Assembly: GCA_018673255.1 (NCBI GenBank)
Contig: JABHDC010000090.1
Location: 47,910-111,909, forward strand
Direction: 5' to 3'
DNA: 64,000 nt
Origin: Gemmatimonadota bacterium
GTDB taxonomy: Bacteria; Latescibacterota; UBA2968; UBA8231
Below the pieces are notes generated by a model. That model was not told the origin of the DNA. It was given only the letters and a program-made list of their open reading frames with translations, and made no database searches. A program made the translations under genes and the position numbers. Positions within the stretch are counted from its first letter, which is position 1. Every line of letters begins with the position of its first letter. Positions 54,390 to 63,096 of the stretch are shown piece after piece.

Positions 54390-54698
54390 TCACAACTCCA
54401 GCGGTGATCCGCCGATGTGGCGGCGGGAGTAGCGTTCCTCGAGTTCTTCCAGTTCCTGCCGCTTCATCAGCACCTCATCCTTCAACGTCTCCTTCTCTTC
54501 CTGCAATTCCGGTAGACGATGACGGATGGCTTCGCCCTCTTGTTCAGCCTTCTCCAGCGCATCGGAATTTCGGCCGATCGAACGATCAACAGCATCCACC
54601 TCGGCCTGAATCTCCCTCAGGCGCTTCTGGTGCGACCGCACGACCTCGTAGACCATGACGGCCAGACCAACTGCGATGATACCGTATACCCAACTCAT
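54390..54698 (-). CDS. small membrane-anchored coiled-coil protein (unknown function)
   Basis: A 102-residue protein with one N-terminal helix (WVYGIIAVGLAVMVYEVV) then a coiled coil (LREIQAEVDAVDRSIGR, LPELQEEKETLKDEVLMKRQ). Its architecture repeats that of the downstream neighbour, though the sequences are only loosely alike, so they may be paralogues or partners forming a heteromeric coiled coil. It is divergent from the helicase-exonuclease gene across about 190 bp. Heptad-like spacing of hydrophobic residues supports the coiled-coil call. The function is not known. Confidence 0.6.
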   Translation of the reverse strand: MSWVYGIIAVGLAVMVYEVVRSHQKRLREIQAEVDAVDRSIGRNSDALEKAEQEGEAIRHRLPELQEEKETLKDEVLMKRQELEELEERYSRRHIGGSPLEL

Positions 54699-54818
54699 CG
54701 TACGTCCATGGGGTTATGATACAGCAGGGTGGTGGGAGTCAAATCGGACATGACACCAATGTAAGGGCGAAGGCCGCGGTTGTGGTAGACCCCGGATCCA
54801 CTTGGGGCCACGCCTAGC

Positions 54819-54872
54819 TTGCTCGTACGGACGCATCGTAGGTATACTTCTGATCCAGTGCCCATTTGGGCA
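54819..54872 (+). promoter_or_regulatory. candidate promoter and palindrome before the helicase-exonuclease gene
   Basis: TTGCTC (54819-54824), an 18-bp spacer and TATACT (54843-54848) form a sigma-70-like pair with a good -10 and weak -35. Immediately downstream TGCCCA-TT-TGGGCA (54859-54872) is a dyad that would overlap the transcription start and could be a repressor site. The ribosome-binding site CGGAGA and GTG start follow. Confidence 0.45.
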
Positions 54873-54889
54873 TTCCACGGAGATGCGAC

Positions 54890-57800
54890 GTGATTCAGCG
54901 AGTCCTACCGCCAGAGGATGAGTCCCAGGACGAACTCCTCGACTTTCCTTCCTCGATCCAACGTCTACCGGATCCGATCCCGGCACCGGAGATCTCTGCC
55001 ACAGATGCGGCCCTGCCGGCTGATCCAGATTCGGACCCGGTTCCGGCCGAGGATGAGTCGATTTCTGCCCAATCGGGGCCACCCGACGATCTCTCCGCCT
55101 CTCTGGCCGTCTCGCAGGTGGCCGCATTTCGCACGTATCTGCAGCGTACGCTCCTGCAGGATACGGTCGTGCACGAGCAGACCATCGCGCCAACACCTGA
55201 ACGTGTCGCTACCGAGACACAACACCTCGGCCCCGAAGCGGAGCGGGTCATTGCCGCCGCCGGCATCGAGAGTCTCTGGAGTCATCAGGAAGAGGGTATC
55301 CGTCTCCTGCAGGAGGGCCGGGACGTCGTCGTCGCCACGCCAACGGCCTCGGGTAAGAGTCTCATCTACAACACGGCTGTATTGGCAGATCTGCTACAGA
55401 ATCCGGCCGGCTGCGCCATCTACATCTTCCCCCTCAAGGCACTCGAACAGGACCAACTCGCCGAGTTGCGAACAGTCCTGGGCCGTCTCGCCTGCGGTCT
55501 GACGGCTGAGATCTATGATGGCGACACCAAACCACATGTGCGTGAGAAGATCCGCAAGCAACTGCCCAATATCCTCATCACGACCCCCGACATGCTGCAT
55601 GCCGGGATCCTCGCTTTCCACGAAGCGTGGGAGGAGTTGCTGCGCAATCTGCGATGGATCGTCGTCGACGAATTGCACACATACAATGGCATCTTCGGCT
55701 CCCACGTCCTGCATCTGTTTCGCCGCCTCAACCGATTGTGCACGAGCTACGAATCGACCCCTCGTTACGTCAGTTGCTCGGCCACGATCGGCAACCCCAC
55801 GCAACTGGCCGAGCGCCTCTTCGGTCGAACATTTGTCGCCGTCACCGACTCCGGGGCACCCACCGCGCCGCGGCACTTCCTCTTTGTAAATCCCGTCGAG
55901 AGCCCGAACACCGTGGCCGCGCGCCTGCTGCAGGCCGGTGTCCTGCGACAGCTGCGCACGATCGTGTTCACGCGAGCTCGCGTCATTACTGAACTCGTCT
56001 ATCGCTGGGCGACACAACATCGCCGCGATCTGGCCCAACGCATCAGCTCCTACCGGGCCGGCTATCTGCCAGAGGAACGTCGACAGATCGAGACCTCCCT
56101 CCATTCGGGTGCACTGCTCGGCGTCGTCACCACATCGGCCCTCGAGCTCGGCATCGACATCGGCGGTCTCGACGTGTGCGTCCTGGTGGGCTACCCCGGT
56201 TCCATCGTCAACACATGGCAGCGCGCCGGTCGCGTCGGTCGCCAGGGACGTGAATCGCTCGTCATCCTGCTGGCCAGCAAGGACGCCCTCGACCAGTATT
56301 TCATGAAGTATCCGGAACAGTTCTTCGGTCGTGACATCGAGGATGCCGTCGCCGACCCGGGCAATCGCTACATCCTCAAGAATCATCTCCCCTGTGCGGC
56401 ACGCGAGTTGCCACTCACGGCTGATGAACCGGAATACACCGGCATCTCCGGCTATCATGAAGCGCTCGCAGAGCTGACCCGCAGTGGGGAGTTGTTGCAG
56501 AGCGCCGATGGTGACGCCTGGTTCGCCGCGCGCAAGCAGCCCCATCGACTGCTCAACATGCGCGCCATCGGCGAAAGCTGGTCCATCGTGGCCGGCGCCA
56601 GCACCCGCCACGCACCTCAGCCCACGTCGGGCGACATCGAGCTCTCGGAACTCGGGGACACGCAGCCTGGGATCGGCGAATCTGGAGCCGGACACCCTGC
56701 GACCGGTGACTGCGGATGTGGCGACTCGGGATGTGGCGATCCAGCACACACCTCAGAAATACCCCGGGGGCAACCGGGTCGATCAGGCACCATCGGCCAA
56801 GGCGCCGGCAACCAGGGCACCGGACAGAACGCAGACCTGTTCAGCGAAGCCACACCTGTCGATCGGCCCAGGGTCGAACCACCCATCGTGCGTGATGCCA
56901 CCACCAACTACGCGGATACTCCCCCACAGCCTCAGAGCGAGACGCCCGGCCGATCCCGCCGCTACACGATCGGTACCGTCTCGGGAGGCCAGCTCTATAC
57001 AGAGTGCTACGAGGGGGCCATCTATCTGCACCGGGGGCGGCAATACCTGATCGGTGAACGTCACGGCGCCCGACGGCAGATCGATGCCAGCGTCGTTGAT
57101 GTGCCCTACTACACACGCCCCAAGCAGGAGAAGGATACGGAGATCCTCGAGGAACTGGCCTCCAAACCGATGCACGGCTACCTGGCCAAGCTCGGTCGCC
57201 TCAAGGTCAGCTCCCAGGTCATCGCCTACGAGAAGGTCCGCGTGGGCGACCAGATCATCATCAGTCGTCACCCCCTCGAGTGCCCGGTCCAGACCTTCGA
57301 GACCATCGGCTTCTGGTTGGAGATGGATGCCCCATTCAAGAAACACCTCAAGCGTCGGGGCCATCACCACATGGGATCATTGCACGCGACCGAACACGCC
57401 ACCAAGTCGCTATTCCCACTGCTGGCATTGAGCAAAGGCACAGACGTGGGCGGTATCTGCTACCCCATGCATCCGCAACTTCGCAAGAGTGCCATCTTCA
57501 TCTACGATCAGTATCCCGGAGGCATCGGACTGGCCGAAAAGGGCTTCGAGATGCTCGACCGGTTGCTCGAACTGACCCTGGGCATGGTACAGGGTTGCGA
57601 CTGCGAAGAGGGTTGTCCTTCCTGCATTCACTTCCCCACCTGTGGCGCTGGCAATCACCCTCTCGACAAGGCGGGCTGCATCCACCTGCTCGAGTTGCTC
57701 TCGGGGCGCGCCGAACTCGACCCCGAAGCACTCGACGTGCCGGATATCGAGGATGAACCGCCCCTGTTCGCCGACTGGGAAGTGGCGAAGAAGGAGGAGA

Positions 57801-58375
57801 CGCCGGACGAAGAGACCGAAGAGCACGTCGTCGTCTTCGACCTCGAGACCCAGTTGAGTGCCGCCGACGTGGGTGGTTGGAACAAGACCTATCTGATGCG
57901 AGTCTCCTGCGGCATCGTCTGGGACAGCCGCACCGATGATTACACCAGTTATTTCGAGAAGGATGTGCCGAAGTTGATCGAACATCTGCAGGCGGCCGAT
58001 CTCATCGTCGGCTTCAACTGCATCGGCTTCGACTACTCCGTATTGCGCGGCTATTCCAGTTACGACTTCAGCAAACTGGAGACTCTCGACATGCTGCGGG
58101 AGATCAAGGAACAGCTCAACTACCGTGTGAGTCTCAACAGCCTTGCCCAGTCGACGCTGGATGAAGAGAAGAGTGCCGACGGACTACAAGCCCTGCGCTG
58201 GTGGAAGCAGGGCCGTCTCGACCTGATCGAGAAATACTGTCGCGACGATGTGCGAATTACTCGCGACATCTGGCGTTTCGGACGAGACAAGGGTTACCTG
58301 CTTTTCGATCGGAAGAACGAGGGCCGCATGCGCGTGCCCATCGACTTCCGCGAGAAGATCGTAGCACTGGACTGA
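54890..58375 (+). CDS. fused DEAD-type helicase (MrfA-like, DUF1998) and DEDDy exonuclease (MrfB-like)
   Basis: A 1161-residue protein with two enzymes in one chain. Residues about 120-550 form a superfamily 2 helicase: Walker A TPTASGKS with Lys156, the DELH box at Asp260, SCSATIGNPTQLAE, TSALELGIDIGGLDV and QRAGRVGRQG. About 700-930 is the DUF1998 region with a zinc-type cysteine cluster (CDCEEGCPSCIHFPTCG). After residue 975 comes an RNase H-like exonuclease: Asp984 and Glu986 (VFDLETQ), Asp1048 (GFNCIGFDYS), Tyr1116 and Asp1120 (YCRDD), a complete DEDDy set. In B. subtilis MrfA and MrfB (mitomycin repair) are separate neighbours. A Gly/Pro/Cys-rich insert separates helicase and DUF1998 at about 595-690. 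GTG 54890 follows CGGAGA. Confidence 0.88.
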   Translation: MIQRVLPPEDESQDELLDFPSSIQRLPDPIPAPEISATDAALPADPDSDPVPAEDESISAQSGPPDDLSASLAVSQVAAFRTYLQRTLLQDTVVHEQTIAPTPERVATETQHLGPEAERVIAAAGIESLWSHQEEGIRLLQEGRDVVVATPTASGKSLIYNTAVLADLLQNPAGCAIYIFPLKALEQDQLAELRTVLGRLACGLTAEIYDGDTKPHVREKIRKQLPNILITTPDMLHAGILAFHEAWEELLRNLRWIVVDELHTYNGIFGSHVLHLFRRLNRLCTSYESTPRYVSCSATIGNPTQLAERLFGRTFVAVTDSGAPTAPRHFLFVNPVESPNTVAARLLQAGVLRQLRTIVFTRARVITELVYRWATQHRRDLAQRISSYRAGYLPEERRQIETSLHSGALLGVVTTSALELGIDIGGLDVCVLVGYPGSIVNTWQRAGRVGRQGRESLVILLASKDALDQYFMKYPEQFFGRDIEDAVADPGNRYILKNHLPCAARELPLTADEPEYTGISGYHEALAELTRSGELLQSADGDAWFAARKQPHRLLNMRAIGESWSIVAGASTRHAPQPTSGDIELSELGDTQPGIGESGAGHPATGDCGCGDSGCGDPAHTSEIPRGQPGRSGTIGQGAGNQGTGQNADLFSEATPVDRPRVEPPIVRDATTNYADTPPQPQSETPGRSRRYTIGTVSGGQLYTECYEGAIYLHRGRQYLIGERHGARRQIDASVVDVPYYTRPKQEKDTEILEELASKPMHGYLAKLGRLKVSSQVIAYEKVRVGDQIIISRHPLECPVQTFETIGFWLEMDAPFKKHLKRRGHHHMGSLHATEHATKSLFPLLALSKGTDVGGICYPMHPQLRKSAIFIYDQYPGGIGLAEKGFEMLDRLLELTLGMVQGCDCEEGCPSCIHFPTCGAGNHPLDKAGCIHLLELLSGRAELDPEALDVPDIEDEPPLFADWEVAKKEETPDEETEEHVVVFDLETQLSAADVGGWNKTYLMRVSCGIVWDSRTDDYTSYFEKDVPKLIEHLQAADLIVGFNCIGFDYSVLRGYSSYDFSKLETLDMLREIKEQLNYRVSLNSLAQSTLDEEKSADGLQALRWWKQGRLDLIEKYCRDDVRITRDIWRFGRDKGYLLFDRKNEGRMRVPIDFREKIVALD

Positions 58376-58651
58376 CGATTCGAACCTGACACGATGCTGG
58401 CGCGCCAGCCATTGAGCTGAGCTCGAGCGTTTTCGCCCGGTCGATGCCACATGTCTGATTCGACCCCGTCCCTCACGTGACCGGCCAGCCTCTTGCCGTC
58501 ACGGCGCCCAGGACCTATCTCACGAAATAGCAGCATGGCGCCGTACGGACCTCGTGCGATGCGTTGAAGGGTTGGACTCCGTGCGCTGTGGCACGGGAAT
58601 CCCGTCAAACAACCTCAGAGAATCACCCCCTCAGAGGGGAGACAGAAGAAG

Positions 58652-60118
58652 ATGCCAGCACCCCTTGTGACCCCACCGCAGCCCCATGGTCCTGTACCGA
58701 CTACACGACAGCTGCAGTGGCACCAACATGAGTTCTATGGCTTCCTCCACTTCGGCGTGAACACCTTCACCGATCGTGAGTGGGGCTATGGCGATGAGGA
58801 TCCAGCTCTCTTCAATCCCACAGATTTCGACGCTGACCAGATTGCCTCCACCGCCGCCGCCGCCGGCATGACCGGTCTGATCCTGACCTGCAAACATCAC
58901 GATGGCTTCTGCCTCTGGCCCTCACGCTACACGCAGCACAGTGTGCGGCACAGCCCTTGGAAGAATGGTGAAGGCGACATGGTTCGGGAGATATCCGACG
59001 CCTGCGCACGACAGGGAATCCGCTTCGGCGCCTACCTGTCTCCCTGGGATCGGAATCATGCCGAATACGGCAGGCCGCAGTATGTGGACGACTACCGGAA
59101 GCAGTTGGTAGAACTGACGACCGAATACGGTGATCTCTTCGAGGTCTGGTTCGATGGTGCCAATGGAGGCGATGGCCACTACGGGGGCGCCAACGAGACG
59201 CGGCACATCGATCGACGCACCTACTACGATTGGGAGACGACGTGGCAGATCATCCGCAAGCATCAGCCAGGTGCGGTCATGTTCAGCGATGCGGGCCCGG
59301 ATGTGCGCTGGGTGGGCAATGAGAAGGGGATCGCCGGGGATCCCTGCTGGTCGACCCTATCGACGAAGGCGCTGTATCCAGGATTCGGTGGTGACTGGAA
59401 TACGGGCTTCGAACCGGACATGGTCAACGCGTGGGCCTCGGACGGGCAGATGCTGAACGAGGGCGACCGTGGTGGCGATGGCTGGCTGCCGGCCGAGTGT
59501 GATGTGTCTGTTCGCCCCGGTTGGTTCTACCATACCGCGGAGGACGACCAGGTTCGCACCCCTGAACAACTGCTTGAGCTCTACTTCCATTCCGTCGGAC
59601 GCGGCGCTTCATTCCTGCTGAATGTGCCCCCCGATCGACGCGGTCGCTGGCACGAACAGGATGTGGAGAGCCTGCTGGGCTTCCGTCGACGATTGGACGA
59701 CATCTTCACTCGGGATCTGGCCTGCGAGGCTCAGATCAGTGCCAGTCAGACCCGTGGCAATGCCGACGAGTTTGCGCCTGGTCGCCTTCTCGACGCCGAT
59801 CCACTGACCTACTGGTCGACGGATGATGACCAGGTGAGCGCCGAAGTCACCCTGCAATTCCCCTCACCCGTCACGCTGAATCTGATACGACTGCGCGAGC
59901 ATCTGCCGTTGGGCCAGCGCGTCGACAAATTCATCCTCCAGACACGACAGGGAGATGAATGGCAGACCTTCGGCCAGGGCAGCGCCATTGGCAATTGCCG
60001 CCTCCTGCGGGGACAGACAACGACGACAACAGCAGTACGTATTGGCATTCTGACTGGTGCCGCCTGCCCTGCCCTTCAGGAAATAGGCATATTCTATGAT
60101 TCTGATGCAGCTGAATAG
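58652..60118 (+). CDS. GH29 alpha-L-fucosidase with C-terminal discoidin-type domain
   Basis: A 488-residue glycoside hydrolase. The GH29 barrel has WHQHEFYGFLHFGVNTFTD, LTCKHHDGFCLWPSRYTQHS, RQGIRFGAYLSPWDRN, and the nucleophile aspartate in LFEVWFDGANGG near residue 165. The acid/base cannot be fixed by eye, as it varies within GH29. From about residue 360 a beta-sandwich resembling F5/8 type C domains follows (ADEFAPGRLLDADPLTYWST, VTLNLIRLREHLPLGQRV). No signal peptide is seen, so it may be cytoplasmic. The ATG follows GAGACAGAAG. It releases alpha-L-fucose from glycans in known family members. Confidence 0.92.
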   Translation: MPAPLVTPPQPHGPVPTTRQLQWHQHEFYGFLHFGVNTFTDREWGYGDEDPALFNPTDFDADQIASTAAAAGMTGLILTCKHHDGFCLWPSRYTQHSVRHSPWKNGEGDMVREISDACARQGIRFGAYLSPWDRNHAEYGRPQYVDDYRKQLVELTTEYGDLFEVWFDGANGGDGHYGGANETRHIDRRTYYDWETTWQIIRKHQPGAVMFSDAGPDVRWVGNEKGIAGDPCWSTLSTKALYPGFGGDWNTGFEPDMVNAWASDGQMLNEGDRGGDGWLPAECDVSVRPGWFYHTAEDDQVRTPEQLLELYFHSVGRGASFLLNVPPDRRGRWHEQDVESLLGFRRRLDDIFTRDLACEAQISASQTRGNADEFAPGRLLDADPLTYWSTDDDQVSAEVTLQFPSPVTLNLIRLREHLPLGQRVDKFILQTRQGDEWQTFGQGSAIGNCRLLRGQTTTTTAVRIGILTGAACPALQEIGIFYDSDAAE

Positions 60119-60161
60119 GCGTGCCGGAATCGACTAGCGACATACTTTATATACAATACCC

Positions 60162-60191
60162 TTGCATAAACACCGGCCAACAGGTGATACT
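60162..60191 (+). promoter_or_regulatory. candidate topA promoter
   Basis: TTGCAT (60162-60167), an 18-bp spacer and GATACT (60186-60191), 60 bp before the topA start, inside a locally AT-rich stretch (TACTTTATATACAATACC) that stands out in this GC-rich sequence. TATATA and TACAAT just upstream offer alternative -10 boxes, so the exact start is unclear. Confidence 0.4.
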
Positions 60192-60250
60192 GCATCTGGT
60201 GGTTATGAGAAAAAGCAACTTCAGAACAATGGAAGCAGGCACACAGATAC

Positions 60251-63013
60251 ATGGCTAAGACGGCCGATAAGAGCTACGCACTGGTGATTGTAGAGTCACC
60301 GGCAAAGGCACGCACGATCGAGGGATATCTCGGCGAGGGGTTCATCGTGGAGTCCTCCGTGGGGCATATTCGCGACCTCCCCTCCAATGCACGCGAGATC
60401 CCTGCAGCGGTCAGCAGCGAGCCCTGGGCGCGACTCGGGGTGAATGTTGAGGATGACTTCAAACCGGTCTATGTGATCCCTGCCAGCAAGCAATCGCAGG
60501 TCACGAAACTGAAGAAACTGCTGAAGGGCGCCGACACGCTGTATCTGGCGTGCGACGAAGATCGTGAGGGTGAAGCCATCGCCTGGCATCTGGCGGAGGT
60601 GCTCAAGCCGAAGGTCCCCGTGCGACGCATGGTCTTCGACGAGATCACAAAAACGGCGATCCAGGCTGCCATCGACACGACCCGTGACATCGACCAACGT
60701 CTGGTCAGTGCCCAGGAGTCACGTCGCATCCTCGACCGTCTCTATGGATACGAGATCTCGCCCGTCCTGTGGCGAAAGGTGAAACCGAAACTCTCCGCCG
60801 GTCGTGTGCAGTCGGTGGCCACGCGTCTGGTCGTTGAGCGTGAGCGCATCCGCATGCGTTTCAACAAGGCTGAGTACTGGGATCTGGAAGCCGAGTTCTC
60901 CACCGAGGATGGTGGCAAGCTGACGGCGGGGCTCATCGAGCTCGGCAATCTGCCCGTGGCGACAGGAAGGCACTTCGTCGAGACGACGGGACTACTGGAA
61001 GATGCCAGTGCCGTCGTCCATCTGCAGGAGAATGATGCCTCCCAGTTGGCTGCTGACCTGCTGGCCCAGAGCTTCAAGGTTTCCCAGGTGACGGAGAAAC
61101 CCTTCACCAACAAGCCCTACGCACCATTCATCACCTCGACGATGCAGCAGGAAGCAGGGCGCAAGCTTCGCTTCACGGCGCAACGCACGATGCGCCTGGC
61201 CCAGAGTCTGTATGAGAATGGCTACATCACGTACATGCGAACCGACTCGACAACCCTGTCCTCGCAGGCGCTGAATGCCGCCCGGACCCAGGTGGCCGAA
61301 CTCTATGGCAAGGAGTATCTGCCGGATGAGCCCCGCGTCTATCGATCGCGATCGAAGAATGCACAGGAGGCTCACGAAGCGATTCGCCCCGCAGGCGAGG
61401 CCTTCCGCACGCCCAGGCAGGTCAGCAACCAACTCGATCCTGACCAACTGAAGCTCTACGACCTGATCTGGAAGCGCACCGTCGCCTCGCAGATGAAGGA
61501 TGCCCAGGGCATGCGCACGAATGTGCGAATCAGTGCACCGGCAGGCGAACGGGGCGACGCAGTCTTCGCCACATCAGGAAAAGTCATCAACTTCCCCGGC
61601 TTCCTGCGTGCCTACGTCGAAGGCAGCGACGATCCGGCAGCAGCTCTCGATGATCAGGAGAAGGTCCTGCCGGCCGTAAAGCAGGATCAGCAAGTGGCGA
61701 CGGAAAAGGTCGACCCTCAACAGCACTTCACGCAGCCTAAGGGTCGTTACACCGAAGCCAGTCTGATTCGCGAACTGGAAGAGCGTGGGATCGGTCGCCC
61801 GTCAACGTATGCGTCGATCATCCAGACCGTGCAGGATCGTGGCTACGTGCGGCAGAAGGGCACGGCCCTGGTACCGACCTTCACCGCCTTTGCTGTCGTC
61901 AACCTGCTCGAAAAGCACCTCCCCGACCTGGTCGACTACGGTTTCACGGCTCGCATGGAAGACGGTCTCGACACGATCTCGCGTGGTGAGGCAGATGCGA
62001 TTCCCTGGCTCCACGACTTCTACTTTGGCGAGGATTCCGGCCAGCAGGGCGATCGACTCGCCCAGGTCGGCCTCAAGGACCTGATCGGCACCCATGCCGA
62101 CGAGATCGACCCCCGGGCCATTTCGGCCATTCCCCTGGGTCGTACCGAAGCGGACGAGGAGATCGTCTGCCGCGTGGGTCGTTATGGACCGTATGTACAG
62201 ATCGGCGACCAGGATATCCGAGCGACCGTGCCCGATGACATCGCTCCCGATGAATTGACCGTCGAGCGCGCCATGCAGTTGCTGGCCGACGCGGAGCAGG
62301 GCGACAAGGAACTGGGGATCGATCCGGAGACCAGCAAGCCCATCTATCTCAAGACAGGCCGCTTTGGCCCATATGTACAGCTGGGTGACCCTGAACTGAC
62401 ACCCAAGGGCAACGTCAAAGCCGGTGGCAAACCGAAGATGGCGAGTCTGTGGCCGACCATGTCGATCGAGACAGTGACCTCCGAGGAAGCGCTGATGCTA
62501 CTCAGCTTCCCTCGAGAATTGGGCCCTCATCCGGAATCGGGTGAAATGATCACCGCCCAGGATGGGCGTTATGGCCCGTATGTGAAGATGGGGGTCGAAA
62601 GCAGATCTCTGACCGATCACGCGCAGTTGGCGTCAGTCACCATCGCAGAGGCCATCGAACTCCTCAAGCAACCCAGCAAGCGTGGTGGTAGTCGCTCAGG
62701 AACGGTGTTGGCCGAACTCGGCAAGCACCCCGAATCAGAGGCACTGATCCAGGTCAAGAGTGGTCGCTTTGGCCCGTATGTCACCGATGGTGAGGTGAAC
62801 GCGACGATCCCGAAAGAGCGCGAGCCCGAAGAGGTCACTCTCGAGCAGGCCCTGGATCTCATTACGGCACGCGAGCAGAAGATGCGTGAGCAGGGCAAGG
62901 ACCCGCGCGCGAAGAAGGCGCCCAAGAAGAAGAAGGCTGCGGCAAAGAAGAAGGCACCCAAGAAGAAAGCGGCCAAGAAGAAGGCACCGAAAAAGAAGGC
63001 CACTGAAGAGTAA
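60251..63013 (+). CDS. topA: DNA topoisomerase I with lysine-rich C-terminal tail
   Basis: A 920-residue type IA topoisomerase that relaxes negative supercoils. The Toprim domain is at the N-terminus (VIVESPAKARTIEGYLG, YLACDEDREGEAIAWHL). The catalytic tyrosine is Tyr328 in NGYITYMRTDSTTL. Domain II-IV blocks follow (YTEASLIRELEERGIGRPST). Instead of four-cysteine zinc fingers, the C-terminal region has repeated GRYGPYVQIGD-type units (about residues 640-880), then a KKAPKKKK-type lysine-alanine-proline tail at about 890-920 resembling histone H1. Such tails occur in actinobacterial TopA and aid processivity. It is monocistronic between the fucosidase and BNR genes. Confidence 0.97.
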   Translation: MAKTADKSYALVIVESPAKARTIEGYLGEGFIVESSVGHIRDLPSNAREIPAAVSSEPWARLGVNVEDDFKPVYVIPASKQSQVTKLKKLLKGADTLYLACDEDREGEAIAWHLAEVLKPKVPVRRMVFDEITKTAIQAAIDTTRDIDQRLVSAQESRRILDRLYGYEISPVLWRKVKPKLSAGRVQSVATRLVVERERIRMRFNKAEYWDLEAEFSTEDGGKLTAGLIELGNLPVATGRHFVETTGLLEDASAVVHLQENDASQLAADLLAQSFKVSQVTEKPFTNKPYAPFITSTMQQEAGRKLRFTAQRTMRLAQSLYENGYITYMRTDSTTLSSQALNAARTQVAELYGKEYLPDEPRVYRSRSKNAQEAHEAIRPAGEAFRTPRQVSNQLDPDQLKLYDLIWKRTVASQMKDAQGMRTNVRISAPAGERGDAVFATSGKVINFPGFLRAYVEGSDDPAAALDDQEKVLPAVKQDQQVATEKVDPQQHFTQPKGRYTEASLIRELEERGIGRPSTYASIIQTVQDRGYVRQKGTALVPTFTAFAVVNLLEKHLPDLVDYGFTARMEDGLDTISRGEADAIPWLHDFYFGEDSGQQGDRLAQVGLKDLIGTHADEIDPRAISAIPLGRTEADEEIVCRVGRYGPYVQIGDQDIRATVPDDIAPDELTVERAMQLLADAEQGDKELGIDPETSKPIYLKTGRFGPYVQLGDPELTPKGNVKAGGKPKMASLWPTMSIETVTSEEALMLLSFPRELGPHPESGEMITAQDGRYGPYVKMGVESRSLTDHAQLASVTIAEAIELLKQPSKRGGSRSGTVLAELGKHPESEALIQVKSGRFGPYVTDGEVNATIPKEREPEEVTLEQALDLITAREQKMREQGKDPRAKKAPKKKKAAAKKKAPKKKAAKKKAPKKKATEE

Positions 63014-63096
63014 TGGGGCCTCACCGCGCTCAGAGACGCTCTGCATAACGTGATGGGTCAGAGATCTGCCGGCCCGAATCGCGTGAGTCACCCTCC

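Noticed and set aside
58376..58450. A T-loop-like GGTTCGAATC on the minus strand beside a GC-rich palindrome, suggesting a tRNA
   Set aside because: The would-be T-stem does not pair, and there is no anticodon arm or acceptor stem of correct spacing. The rest of the gap to 58651 shows no gene.
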